NCBI GenBank assembly: GCA_029204225.1
Contig: CM055093.1
Span: 28,905,777 to 28,965,776, forward strand
Length of the DNA: 60,000 nt
DNA from: Diphasiastrum complanatum
Lineage: Eukaryota > Streptophyta > Lycopodiopsida > Lycopodiales > Lycopodiaceae
Reading direction: 5' to 3'
Shown here: positions 10,388-24,035 of the stretch, piece by piece
Position numbering within the stretch: the stretch's first letter is position 1
Layout of the letters: each line of letters starts with the position of its first letter
Position numbers and translations under genes: made by a program
The notes under the pieces: generated by a model
Database searches by the model: none
Seen by the model: only the letters and a program-made list of their open reading frames with translations
Told to the model about the DNA's origin: nothing

Positions 10388-11812
10388 CTACCTACTTGTG
10401 AAGTAGATCGAGTAATCCTTCTTGTACTCCTCTGGTTGCGTCAGAATACTCCCTATGACATAGTTAGAGGCATCTGTGTGGACGTGAAATTTAATTGTCC
10501 AGATAGAAGAATAAAGGATTGATGCGGTAACTAAGGCCTTCTTAAGTTTGTGAAAAGCCTCAGTGGCTTCGGCTGTCCATTCTAGTTGGATAGTCATCTG
10601 ATAGATTAAACGGACCAGCTTAGCAAAGTTCAAGACAAACCTCCAATAATAATTAAAATGCCCCATAAAGATGTACACTTCACGTATAGTTCCCGGTTCA
10701 GGCATTGCAAGTATTATGCGAATTTTGTCGACGTTAGTGGTGATACCATGCCTCGAAACAACATGGCCAAGCACAATGCCATGCATGACCAAAAATTGGC
10801 ACTTGGCCGAGTTTAGAAATATGTCGAATAGTCGACACTGAATGAACACCTTCTCTAAGCAAGCTAGATGTTGGGCTCTAGAGGAGTGGACACACAAGTT
10901 GTCTATGAATATTTCAAGAAACTTTTGAAGAAAATTTTTGAAGGCATAACTCATCACTCGTTGGAAAGTGTTGGGAGCATTGCACAATCCAAATGGCATC
11001 ACCTTGTAGGCGTATGTTTCCCACTCAGTGGAGAAGACAGTTTTGTGCTGATCTTCTGGGGCTATCTGCACCTGGTTATAACCACTAAACCCATCTAGAA
11101 AACTATAGGCTTAGGCTCCAGCTATTCTCTCCAGCACATTTTTTGTGAATGGTAAGGAAAAATGGTCCTTGTTGGTTACGGCATTCAGTTTCTTGTAGTC
11201 CACACAGATTCTAAGTTTTCCATTTTTCTTAGGTACAACCATAACAAGTGATACCCAATCAGTGTGTTCCATCTCGTAGATGAATCCTACATCTAGAAGC
11301 TTTTTCAATTCTTCTTGGATCAGCTGGACGTAGTACGGATTGGACCTATAAGGCCTACTAATTGTGGGTTTTGCACCATCAGCCAGTGGAATGGTGTGAA
11401 CCACTACGTTTGGCGATATTCCCTTCAGCACAACGTAATTCCAAGCAAGACAGTTGCGGTATTTGCAGAGAAGTGCCTTGAGATCCTCGAGTTCCTCTCC
11501 CTCTACATCTTTTCCTACTGATACCATACAACTTTCTTTTCCCTTCTCAGCCAGATCTACCTCTTTCGTACGAGCATGACCTTCATAAACATTGGCTTGG
11601 GAGGTTTCTTCTAAGGGTTCTCTCTTTGCCCTGGGCATAACTACCACTACTTCATCCATCTCATAATCCTTGAAGTATTGCGGTATGTCATGCGCAGGCT
11701 TGGGCTCTTCTATGGCATCTTTCCGGATCTTATCTTGTAACTCCTAGTTGGTCATCAACTCGGTCATGATTTCTCTTTTATCACTCTTAGCCTTCCACTC
11801 AACGGTTTTGCC
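10388..11812 (-). pseudogene. Ty3/gypsy reverse transcriptase remnant with broken active site
   Basis: The - strand reads from about 11812: VEWKAKSDKREIMTEL, a TAG, PAHDIPQYFKDYEMDE, then the RT core NPYYVQLIQEELKKLLDVGF, VPKKNGKLRICVDYKKLN, a TAA at 11111, SFLDGFSGYNQVQIAPEDQ, YKVMPFGLCNAPNTFQRVM and FLEIFIDNLCVHSS. It ends in the start of RNase H (FHVHTDASNYVIGSILTQ) at about 10388. The catalytic Y/F-x-D-D motif is FIDN, so the second aspartate is lost. The RNase H start resembles that of the + strand element at position 3, so both may belong to related lineages. It is abruptly replaced by CA-rich repeat DNA at 11813. Confidence 0.9.
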
Positions 11813-11830
11813 TCACACACACACCCACAC

Positions 11831-12145
11831 ACATATATGGGGTTCAACTTTTTATTTGGAGCTATTGTCTATAGAGAATAAGTTAAGTTGTTGGAGGAGG
11901 CATTTAGAACATCATTGTGGAGTACTTTGGAAGAATGCCCAATTGACACCCATTCAATATGTTCAATTATATAATATAATGAGAAGCTCATGGTCCCTTG
12001 GGGCATGAAGTCCTTTTGGAAATTGTTCGTATTTTTACTTTACATTAATGTTCTTATTTTAGGTTGGTAGTTGAGTACCTTGACAATATTTCTCATGATT
12101 TTTATAACTTCTCTCCCACAAACAATATACAACCCCCCAACACAC
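11831..12145. repeat. Direct repeat of about 315 bp, copy A
   Basis: Begins ATATATGGGGTTCAACTTTT and ends just before a CA/CG-rich tract at 12147-12185. Copy B at 13457 is collinear over its whole length with scattered substitutions. It starts within 20 bp of the end of the gypsy remnant. It is non-coding and probably part of a non-autonomous DNA transposon. Confidence 0.85.
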
Positions 12146-12229
12146 ACACACGCACACACACACACACACGTGCGCGTGCACGCAACATGCACTCTCTCTT
12201 TTCTCAAATTGTAACTTGGTCTTCTATAT

Positions 12230-12305
12230 GTTATTAGCACTTGATGTCATTTCTTTTGTAAAAAGAGGAAGCGTAATATGCCTGAATGTGGCAAGTGCTA
12301 ATAAC
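12230..12305. repeat. Perfect 14-bp inverted repeat
   Basis: GTTATTAGCACTTG at 12230-12243 is repeated in reverse complement as CAAGTGCTAATAAC at 12292-12305, with a 48-bp loop. It could be the terminus of a tiny MITE or a transcribed hairpin. Confidence 0.8.
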
Positions 12306-12310
12306 GTAAG

Positions 12311-12374
12311 ATAATGGGCCTTTGAAAGGGCCATTATGGGTTATTATGGGGCCCCCATAATGGGCCCATTATCT
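12311..12374. repeat. Nested palindromes of the ATAATGGGCC type
   Basis: ATAATGGGCC recurs in both orientations four times in about 60 bp, including ATTATGGGG directly followed by CCCCATAAT. Together with the adjacent 14-bp inverted repeat this would fold strongly. Confidence 0.75.
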
Positions 12375-13292
<918 letters not shown>

Positions 13293-13456
13293 AGCACTAA
13301 ACCGGGCTCCAAATGGTTCAGTACTCACAACGAAATGTGTGTGGAACATTCACTTTAGAGATGCTCATGAAGCAATAAGTATCAAACACATTATCGTTAT
13401 CACCAAATGTAAGGCTTTTGTCGACCATGAATATAGATGACTAAGCTTGGCAAAAA

Positions 13457-13775
13457 ACATATATGGGGTTCAACTTTTTATTTGGAGCTATTGTAGTATA
13501 TAGAATAAGATAAGGGGTTGGAGGAGGCATGTAGAGCGTCATTGTGGAGTACTATTGGAAGAACGCTCAATTGAAACCCATTCAATATATTCAATTATAT
13601 AATATAATGGGAGGCTCATGGTCCCTTGGGGTATGAAGTCCTTTTGGAAATTGTTTGTATTTTTGCTTTACATTCGAGTTTTTATTTTAGATTGGTAGTT
13701 GAGTACCTTGACAATATTTCTCATGAATTTTATAACTTCTCTCTCACAAAAAATATACAAACCCACACACACACA
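13457..13775. repeat. Direct repeat of about 315 bp, copy B
   Basis: Second copy of the unit at 11831, same orientation, ending in a CA-rich tract and then a Helitron-like hairpin at 13790. Copy A lacks that hairpin. Confidence 0.85.
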
Positions 13776-13789
13776 CGCATACACACACA

Positions 13790-13815
13790 TGCCATCGGCA
13801 GGCACTCTTTACTTT
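13790..13815 (+). mobile_element. Decayed Helitron-like 3' end
   Basis: A TGCC/GGCA hairpin around ATCGGCA is followed by CTCTTTACTTT, resembling the better preserved end at 15858 except that the terminal CTAG has become CTTT. The call rests on that similarity. Confidence 0.4.
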
Positions 13816-13889
13816 ACCAACAGATTACCTCAAAAAATCGAAAACTCGAGCACGAGAGAGCAAGACCTTCACTAACACAAGAACTATGA

Positions 13890-14185
13890 ATCTTGAGGGA
13901 TCCGCACCTTTGAAATCAGACATTATTCGTCTTGATGTCACGAAGTGTGAGGTGGTTTCTGAATCTAGGATCATCTCATGTGTGTCAGACGTTGATGCTA
14001 CACACACATCTTCACAGATGTAGGTGGTCGAACAATTTTTGTTCGTTCTTTCTTCGCCCATCTTTGAGCTCTCAGGCTCCTCGACATAGGAAGAACTATT
14101 GTTGTTCTCCTGTCTGTTTTGTGCTGATCTGTTCCTTGGATTCTGGCGGCAATCTATGGCCTCGAATTTTTTCGAAGAATCGAAT
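13890..14185 (-). pseudogene. Copia gag-protease junction remnant
   Basis: On the - strand an open frame passes from a basic, Asn/Ser-rich linker (NPRNRSAQNRQENNNSSS) to CEDVCVASTSDTHEMILDSE and TTSHFVTSRRIMSDFKGADP. This matches the start of copia proteases (usually a Trp-x-hydrophobic-Asp-Ser-Gly-Ala pattern, then SxHMT), but Gly-Ala is replaced by Glu-Thr, which would abolish activity. The frame starts inside the 18-bp minisatellite at about 14190, so the repeat is physically joined to the copia sequence. The rest of the element is absent here. Confidence 0.7.
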
Positions 14186-15165
14186 TTTTCCAAAGAATCA
14201 AATTTTTCAGAGAATCAAATTTTTCAAAGAATCAAATTTTTTTAAAGACTCGAATTTTTTTCAAAAAACTCGAACTTTTTCAAAGACTCGAATTCTCTCA
14301 AAGACTCGAATTTTTCAAAAGACTCGAATTTTTTTAAAGACTCAAATTTTGCCGAGGACTCAAATTTGTCATAGGATATAATTTTTCCAAAGACTCGAAT
14401 TTTTTTGAGGACTCAAATTTTTTCGAAGACTCAAATTTTTCAAAGAAGGATTTTCCGGATCGAATCGGATCGGATCGGATTGAGGTGGATCTATTCCAAC
14501 CCTTTGTATATTTTTGGACCTAGAGTAAAATATGAGCCTTTGTATATTTTATGACCCTTTGTAAAATAAGACTCGCGTTTTTCCAAAAACTCAAATTTTT
14601 CCAGAAACTCGAATTTTCAAAGACTCGCATTTTTCCAAAGGATCAAATTTTTTCAAAGACTCGAATTTTTCCCAAAGACTCAATTTTTTTCGAAGGATCG
14701 AATTTTTTCAAAGACTCGAATTTTTCCAAGACTCGAATTTTTCCAAAAAATCGAATTTTTTCGAAGACTTGAATTTTTCCAAAGACTCGAATATTTCAAA
14801 AAAAAAAAATTCAACCTTGGATTGAATTGGATCGAGACGGATTTATTCCGACTCTTTGTATATTTTCCAACCTAGAGTAAAATACGACCCTTTGTATATT
14901 TTTTTACCCTTTGTAAAATAAGACTCGCATTTTCCCAAAAACTCTAATTTTCCAAAGACACAAATTTTTCAAAGACTCGAATTTTTTCAAAAACTCGAAT
15001 TTTTACCAAGACTCAAATTTTTCTGAAGAGTCTAATTTTTTCAAAGACTCAAACTTTTCCGAAGGATCGAATTTTTTCAAGAATCGAATTTTTTCAAAGG
15101 ATAGGATTTTTCCAAAAGCTCGAATTTTTTTGAAGGTTTGAATTTTTTCCAAAATCGAAAAACAT
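14160..15165. repeat. Degenerate 18-bp minisatellite, about 1 kb
   Basis: Dozens of imperfect units of the form TTTTTCAAAGACTCGAAT. Two AT-rich interruptions that include GAGTAAAATAYGA and ACCCTTTGTAAAATAAGACT recur about 350 bp apart (14501 and 14853), showing a higher-order duplication. The period is a multiple of three, so long Lys/Phe/Ser-rich open frames appear on both strands; these are by-products. The same unit occurs in reverse at 26672. Confidence 0.9.
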
Positions 15166-15479
15166 CTTTTTGACAAGAATGACATTGGGTTGGAAAAAAT
15201 CCGACACTTGATTTTTCGACATTCTGAAAAACTTGAGTCTTTTTTTTCTAGCTTTTGTATAGCTTTCAAGATGCTCATTATTGAGGCTGAGCATCGAATT
15301 TCAACAAAACACACATATGTACCACACATGCATGAACAACATATTCACTTTGAACTGTGGACTGCCATTAACATACATTTGCAGACACAGTTCAACTTTT
15401 TACTAAGATACTCCATGTGCTATTGTTGAACATGGTTAAATTTTGACCCCTACTATGGTTGAGATGTGTGAGATAAGTT
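15166..15479. other. Unassigned spacer
   Basis: No gene or clear repeat is seen between the minisatellite and the Helitron-like block. Confidence 0.4.
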
Positions 15480-15857
15480 AGATATTTGAGATGCGAGATG
15501 TGCAAGATTGGCCACCATTCAAATCATCGGCCATCACCCAGATTGTCGGCAGCCACCTAAATCCACACCATATTTGTACGATCATTGGCCGTAGACCCAA
15601 ACCATAGGCCAATACCCAAAATTCTGGCTAATTGTCACTGACAACTTCTAACCCAAACCATTGACCTTCGACCCAAACTATCGATCGTAATCCAGATTGT
15701 TGGCTTGCGTGCGCGCGCGCACACACACACACACACCCCATCGGCCGTCCGCGCCATCGGCTGACACACTTCGGCTGACACTTCGGCCACGTACATACAC
15801 ACATACATTGGCCACCCTTCAACGACCATCGGCTTTCCTCCTAAACCATCGTTGCTC
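15480..15857 (+). repeat. Degenerate 25-30 bp repeats inside a Helitron-like element
   Basis: Variations on CATCGGCC, CACCCAAATC and GACCCAAACCAT recur from about 15510 to 15850, broken by a GC/CA dinucleotide tract at 15710-15736. Very similar text occurs at 25560-25680, again just before a hairpin. It is non-coding. Confidence 0.65.
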
Positions 15858-15887
15858 GCCCGTCAACGACGGGCACTCTTTACTAGT
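15858..15887 (+). mobile_element. Helitron 3' terminus (hairpin and CTAG, T flank)
   Basis: A perfect 7-bp stem GCCCGTC/GACGGGC with an AAC loop at 15858-15874 is followed eight bases later by CTAG at 15883-15886 and a T, then an AT repeat. A hairpin about ten bases before CTRR and insertion between A and T are the hallmarks of Helitrons. No Rep/helicase is present, so the element would be non-autonomous. The 5' TC end was not identified. Confidence 0.65.
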
Positions 15888-16121
15888 ATATATATATTTA
15901 AACTTACATACACTTTTATGCATGGGTGAGTGGCCCCATGTATCTTCCTCTTCTCACCCATGCATACACTATTTTTAACTAAAAAAGATGGGAGGAGGAT
16001 GCATGTATGGGGAAAAGGATACATGGCCATCCTCCCCATGCATACATCTAAGGGGCCTACATCAAATTCAAATTACCCTTTACTCACACACACTCTGAAT
16101 CATCATTTGTTTTCTGGTGGG

Positions 16122-17330
<1,209 letters not shown>

Positions 17331-17669
17331 CCTATATTGGCAAATCTAGCCATGTAAAAATATTGTACATTTTGTCTATATTTTTTGTTTGACACTTGTA
17401 TGGCCAAAGTGCCACATGGAAATCTACACCTAATGTAGGTTAGCACGAGTCAAGAGGAGTGGTTGTGTCCATTTGGTAATGATTCCTACTTTGTAGGATC
17501 TAGACCTTGATTTATGATGAGATTTGTACCAACCATGCACCTACCAAGCATGACTCTAGGATCTAGGCTAGGGTTTCATTTTAGGGCAAGAAAGTTGAGT
17601 CTATTTCCTTATTACATGCTGGATTTTTACCTAACTTTGCAAAGGAAGTGAGTTTAGCGCACCCCCCCC

Positions 17670-17673
<4 letters not shown>
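17331..17673. other. Unassigned spacer
   Basis: No feature seen except a run of nine C residues just before the next CT tract. Confidence 0.4.

Positions 17674-17756
<83 letters not shown>
17674..17756 (+). repeat. (TC)n microsatellite
   Basis: About 41 CT units, preceded by poly-C. Confidence 0.97.
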
Positions 17757-17759
<3 letters not shown>

Positions 17760-17819
17760 ACCTAGGCCACGCGGGCCCTGCTCTCGCTCAACAACACGTG
17801 TCTCTCTCTCGTTGGCCCA

Positions 17820-17945
17820 CATGTCTCTCTCTCTCTCTCATACATGCACACCTACCCATATACACACACATACACATATACATACATATATAACATATAC
17901 GTACACATACACATACACACAAATCCAGACAATCACACACGCGCG
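17820..17945 (+). repeat. CT, CA and TA mixed dinucleotide tract
   Basis: A short CT run followed by ACATAC and CACACA variants, ending in a GCGC run. It leads directly into the hairpin at 17951. Confidence 0.85.
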
Positions 17946-17950
17946 CGCTC

Positions 17951-17977
17951 GTGCCATCGGTGGGCACACTTTCCTAT

Positions 17978-17978
<1 letters not shown>
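17951..17978 (+). mobile_element. Decayed Helitron-like 3' end
   Basis: GTGCC/GGCAC hairpin around ATCGGTG, then ACTTTCCTATT and an AT repeat of about 28 bp. It has the same layout as the end at 15858, with CTAG changed to CTAT. Confidence 0.45.
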
Positions 17979-18004
<26 letters not shown>

Positions 18005-18008
<4 letters not shown>

Positions 18009-19304
18009 TGGGCTGGTGTGTGAGAGGATTTTTTGTTGGATGATGCTCTACGAGAGATGATCGCGATGATGTTGTGGGGAATGATGTGCGAGGGATGATC
18101 GATACCGATCAAGGGCATGCAATCAGCCATTGATTACTACTCTAGAAAGGAATGAACAAGGAGCGTGCTTCAACAAGATTAGATTGGTGAAGCACAATTC
18201 AAGCTCACACAAACTACCCTCTCAAAAATCCTTGGATCGTGGCATGGATAAAAAACCAAGCGTAGAAGAACAATAACGCATATGGATATGGCTTCCCAAT
18301 TGCTCTGCATTGCAATAAAGATAGCGCAAATGCGGCTGCAATGAAGTAGATCTGGAAAATTTCATACGAGGGAGCGGCATAATGCAGCCTCAAGGATTTC
18401 GGATCAAAGAAACGATCGGTTTTGTGAGCGCAGTTCGAAGCGGAATAGCCTTCCATTAGCTTTTTGCAAAATAACGAAGGATGTGACAACTTAGATCCCG
18501 CGTGAAGCCTGGTGCATTATCCAGTGCCATATTGCAGCGCTGACATGCTCTGGAGGAGATCGTTTAATGAGATATGGCAGAGCAGACTCTAGAGAGAGAG
18601 AGATAAGAAATAGAGGACACATTTTTTGACGGTGGCATTTTGAACAGGAAACCGTTTTGTGGTCTACCCTTTTGCAAGCACTAAAGAAAAGAGTGGCATT
18701 CATCAAATAGGTCGTTGATGGACGAGAAAGAGAGAGAGTGAGCGCAGAGGAAAAGGGAGCGCAGAGAGAGATGTAATCGAGAGAAGCGATTAGATCCATC
18801 GAAAAGAAGGTTTTGTAAGAAGCACATAGGTGTGTTGAAGTCATGGCTACAGTAGTCGGTGCTCCACCAACAACTCAAACTTATATCATCACAAGACTAC
18901 GCCTCGAGCTGGCAACTCGGAAAAATAGGGTTAGGTCTATGGTTTAGAGTATGGGTAAGGTTAGAGGTGGGTTAAGAATTAGGATTTGGGAGAGCAAATT
19001 AAAAGTGGTGATTGGAGCAAGGTTTGAAAAATATAGAAAGGGGGTGTAGAGACGTTTCGGAGGGGGTTTTATATGGCATTTTAGAAGGCAAAAGAGAGGC
19101 GCAACATGGGATAAACAAGGTTAGGGTTATCTTTTAGAATTGAAATGCTTTCTTCACATATCAAAGTTATGTTAGAAAACAACATTATAAGCTATATTAA
19201 ATGTATGAAGTCAAAGGGGAGGGAAAGTGAAATGAAGGAGGGTGGAAAAGAAAGATTGTTCCGGTACGAAAGGGAGGGGGCGTAGGGTAGACGGTCATCC
19301 CGTA
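18005..19304. other. Unassigned single-copy-like DNA
   Basis: No recognisable gene on either strand. Short open frames on the - strand at 18214-18844 have no motif. GA-rich patches occur near 18590 and 18730. Confidence 0.4.
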
Positions 19305-19640
19305 TGGGTCTATCAGTGAGTCATTGGAGAACTAGATGACGTGGCCCAGATAGGCTGCAGAGGTGTCCACTGAGGTGTCACTGTGCACTACTAGTGGTGC
19401 ATGGGCCTTGGAGGGTATAAGTATACCTATTGGGCTCTCACTAGTGTATGCTTGATTGTAGGACCGATAGCTGTATGTTGCTGGTGTGATGCCTCATTCC
19501 TCTTTGTGATTGATCCATAGCTTGGGGGATAGATCCGTTTGATCTAGGTTTGGTTGGGTTGGTTTGTCCACCATCAGGTTCCCTTGTGTTGCTTGTGATT
19601 GGCATGCTTAGAATAGGATCCTTGGATTGAGAACTCTACA
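19305..19640 (+). repeat. 5' LTR (336 bp)
   Basis: TGGGTCTATCAGTGAG to GAGAACTCTACA. It contains a promoter-like GGGTATAAGTATACC (TATA at 19416). Its 3' half resembles the LTR at 28529 and a - strand segment near 48960. Confidence 0.9.
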
Positions 19641-19641
19641 T

Positions 19642-19654
19642 TGGTATCAGAGCC
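19642..19654 (+). promoter_or_regulatory. Primer binding site (initiator-Met tRNA)
   Basis: TGGTATCAGAGCC one base after the LTR, the standard plant LTR-retrotransposon minus-strand primer site. Confidence 0.92.
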
Positions 19655-22600
19655 AATTCTAAGCACATTTTGCCAGTGATTTGTGTTACTGATGGAATCG
19701 TAAATTGTGTGAGAGATTTTCCCATTGTGTGATATGAAATCTCGACACTATTTCGAGAATTCAGTGGAGTATGCAACGAAGTGGTGAAATTGCAGATTAT
19801 GCTTCCCGTAGATTTCCTTGTTTGAAGTGTAATTGGTTGTGTGGTAAGTGCACTACCAGGTATACAATCGGTTCGATGTTTAGACATTTCATATTGATTT
19901 TCAGGAAGTAAATTTTTGGTTTTCTTGAATCACTTATGTTGCCGATTACTTCATTTGGGACACTCTTCCATTAGCAATTGTATCAATCTATGGAAAGGCT
20001 GGTTTTCATGACTTTTTATTCTTTTAACAGTGATTTAGGTGGTTTTGGAGGCTTTCTTTTGTTTTTTATTGAACCAGTCTTGGCTTGAATCAGCGGAAAG
20101 CAAGAAAAGAAGCACAAAAAAGACTAATCAATGGTTGTGTAGTGTTGGTGGTTTTTACAGGATTCACATGGCAGTTCTTTTTGTTATACAATTGTCAGTG
20201 TTTTGCAGGGTGGAGTAATTCAGTAAAGCCATCTTTGTGACGGTATGAACTACTGCAAAGCCCATCTTGTGGTTAAGGAGGGGTAGCCTGCAAATCGGTG
20301 TTTTGGAAAAATTTGGACAGCATGTACCCTGTTTTCCAGCTATGATAGAACCTGTGCATTTGTAAATCTGTAAAAATTACTTGCTTATGCATTTGTGAAA
20401 CACAAACTAAGGATTAAGCAAACTTTACAGCGACCTAAATCTTTTCTTACTGCAAAAACAGCACTAGGAAGAGACTTTTGCATAGGAATACATTGTTGAA
20501 TTTCTGATTTCTACAGAAAATAGGGTTTAGGCTTTAGGAGTATGGAATAGCTGTAAAGTCGCCCTTGACACAGCTGAAATCTGCAAGAATAGCAGAAGGA
20601 ATGTATGAATAGCTTTAAGCATATGGAAAAAGCTAGTCGATGCTTTGATTTTTGGAAAACAAAACAGCATGGGAGTCTTCAAATCCGCACTGGTAAGAAC
20701 CCTCCAGTGCGCCCTCGGATCAACAACATGCCTGCACAATCAATTGTGAATAGCGTGATGGAAGCGTGCCTAACAAGCCCTCCATCAGTCGCCATCTCTC
20801 CCACTCTCGGATCTCTGTCTCTCTCGGGCCCCTTCTCGCGAACTGAAGGTAAATCTTTTTTTTTTAGAGAAAGGTGAGGTGGGGGGTAGGTTCAAACATT
20901 TAGTTAACTTAAGATTTAAGTTATTGAGTGTGTTGAGCTGGAGGCATGGTTGGTAGGGAGGAGGGGTGGGTCTGGAGATCTTATTCCAAACTTTTTGTTT
21001 TTCCGTTTTTTTTTTCATTTTTTAACGTTTCCATGGGCTACTTGTAGTCATTATAGACAAGGTTTTTTTAAATGCAGTTAAGGTTGAATTTAATGGTCTC
21101 AAAAACTATATAAATTTGATTTGGTTGCGTCGACATGGTTTTTCGGTAGTGTAATGGCTTTGATACAATTTGCTAAATTCATTGGTATAATTTTAATAAG
21201 CATGTTATGGTCTATAAAAACTGCATTTTTTCGACACTACTTCATTAAAAGAAATTATACCCGTAATGTTTTTTAACTGGACATGTTTCTTTTCGGTTAA
21301 GAAAAGCAAGTGGTTATGTGTAAAGTTTTGGTAGGGGAGATAATTTTCCCGTCTTCTTGGAAATTTTCCCGGCATCACCTAAAATTGATGGACCCTCTGA
21401 TTTTATAACAACTCAACCTTGGGTGAGACTGTTATGGAACTTTATAAAAGCTATAAGTACCGAAACAACCAAATGCAAAATCATTTTAGACAATTATAGG
21501 CCATTAATTCAAAACAGCTTGGGCTTAAAAATGGAAATTTTTTCCGGTGAGTAAAGCCCGGAAGTTGTCGATGACTGGATAAACCGTTTGTGGCTGCACA
21601 ACGCCCTAGAGTAAACAAAAGCGAATTATGTCGGTGCTTTGAGTCAAGAGAGTGCAACCCATAGAACTGTGACTGGGCTGAAATCCTGGTGGAATTCCGT
21701 AAAGCTTTTTTCACAGTTAACGAAATGTGTATTCACTTCATTAACTGCAATGGTCAACCGAGAACAGGAATTTTTGGAAGTCATGGGCGTACCAACACTG
21801 TTTGTTGTTTAGAACAAGAAAAAGCCAATTCATTCTTCCGCATTTCTAAATCTGTCACTCAAGGCATGTTAGGATGAATAATTTTATCCTTTTAGTGACT
21901 GTAAAGATTATGAAAAGGAGTGAAAGAATGTCTCAAGTGGAAATTGTTTTATGAGGTTGGAATTTGTAAATAATTCTCGAGAACTTCATATACTTGTCTT
22001 ATTTTTTTTTGACACTTTGTTCAGGAAGTGGACGGCCTTCGCGGCAAAAGAACCTGTGGTATGGGATGTAGGCAATTCCAAAATGAAGATCTGAAATTAA
22101 TGGATCAGTTGACCATAGTATGATGGTCGTAAGTCTTAGTGATGCCAAATATTATCAGTCATAAAAACGGGAGTTTTGTCAGAACTTTAAGATATTGGTC
22201 ATGACCCCTTTTTTGGATATCTCAAATTTACAAAACCGAAAACCTGACAAATGAAGGATATATTCAATTTCTTAACACATTAATTAACCCGGCTTTTTGT
22301 GATTTCTTGGAAAGTAATTTTGATTACCTGTTGACCTAACGATGTCACAGAAATGGTTAAATTAACTATTTTCTAAAATTGTTTTCTCTATTTGAAAGTT
22401 CAAGAAATCCTTTTTTGATGTACAGGTTAATTCTCAAGCTTGGTAACCAAGAAGATCTTTGGTTTAATCGCTATGTTGGGACATCATTGGTATTTACTTA
22501 CACTGATGCAACACTTCTTTTGGCTTTCAAGATTTTCTCGGATCTCTTCTTAGACTCTTCTCCTGGGCAAATCTCAAATGATCGGCACCCCTTGAAACTC

Positions 22601-24035
22601 GTGGCGTTTCTTGTTAAAAAGGGGGAGAAGTAGAAAGAAAAGAGAATTATCAAGGAAAAACATCGGTCAAAGATTCAAAAAGGAATCTGTTATATCGATG
22701 ATGGACCTGTTTTATGAATAAGAAATGCTAGGATATTTAGATATTACAGAAATCCTTTATGAATTATAGTAGATATCTGGTTTGAAGATTGAAAGGGGGG
22801 GAATTTAGAAAGTACTCTTGCGGTAGAAAAGTGGCTGATAACAAGTCCGATTGATTTGTGTCAGAACTTGGAATTCTATTGCAAGATGGGAGTTTGCTGA
22901 AAACTGTTCCCAACTTGATCTTAGTATAGATTGAGATCCGTGGGTTGATGCAAGGACATAAGTTCATGCTAACAATATATTCTTTTGAGTGAATCTCCAA
23001 TTGAGATTTTGGATCTGAAATAGCACTCTTTGAGTAGTATTCTCTCTTAGAAAATAACCAAGTTACAGGATTCTCGGTTATGAAAATGTTGTGTATAGAT
23101 CTGGAGATCTGTAGAGATATGCTATGTAGTGAATCTTTCTCGGATCATTAAAACCTTTTGTACAAACTTTTAATCTTGTGGATCTACAAAGTATTCCATG
23201 AACTAAGTTAATTGCATGCATAAACTAGTTGTTGGTACATAGGCATATTGATGAGAATTGTGTTTGAGACAATTTCTCGCTGGGTTATAGTAATTTCTCA
23301 TTGAAAATTGCTTATTGACCTAGAATTGATTTAGAATCAGACTAAATGTGGTGTTTTGGTACCACACCGAAACATTTAAACATTTTCTAAATCCGATACA
23401 GCTAATCAAGTCAGAAGCGCTACTTCTGAGTTGCTGTAAATCAACAATAGAAATCTTACTTATGGACATTATTGTTGAAATGTCTTGCTTATAAGTCACA
23501 ACATTTATGAGTAGTTTTGGATTCATTTACAGATGGGTGTGCATAGAATACATGAAAACTTTTGGACTTATCTTTTCACATTCAGAAAGGATGGAATGCT
23601 ATCTCGGAAGACTCAGGAGAGTTGGATAGTTGTGGGTAGCCAAAAGTTAGAACTTCACGTAATGAGATTCCGGTAAATCTTAAGTTATTCTAGATTAGAA
23701 CTTAAGAGAAAAATCTAGACGTATTCTAGATTGGGACCCTAACTTTGGAATGACAATTTGTGCCATGTCTAAAGTAAGGGCGTTTTTTAGATTACAATCC
23801 TTATATTGGCACCGTGTGTGAGTTGGGAAAGTCTGAAACTTTCCAAATGGAAGGACTTTTAGGAATAACTCATGTGTCTTTTAAGAATTGTAATGCACTC
23901 TTATGACTGGTATGGTCTTGGGAATATGGAGAGTTGGAATTGGTAAATCGTAATTAGATTCTAAGAAATACCTAATCCATAGGAGAGGATAGTATTCATA
24001 CCCCGGATGAATAAACAAGTTAGTGTAATTTTGGT
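19655..24035 (+). other. Internal region without intact coding sequence
   Basis: About 4.4 kb where gag, protease and RT should lie. Stops are frequent in all frames and I recognise no motif. Decayed coding sequence is likely but not demonstrable by eye. Confidence 0.5.

Noticed and set aside
14160-15329. Lys/Phe/Ser-rich open frames on both strands in the 18-bp minisatellite
   Set aside because: The repeat period is a multiple of three, so frames stay open by construction on both strands.
18214-18844. - strand open frames of 91 and 117 codons
   Set aside because: No motif, no plausible exon structure, and overlapping frames of similar length in the same stretch.
19293-19300. GGTCATC near both outer borders of the 19.3-25.0 kb element as a target duplication
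   Set aside because: The copies are not flush with the LTR ends (five and three bases away).
22379-22633. 84-codon open frame inside the 19.3-kb element
   Set aside because: No retroelement motif in any part; the length is expected by chance in AT-rich DNA of this size.
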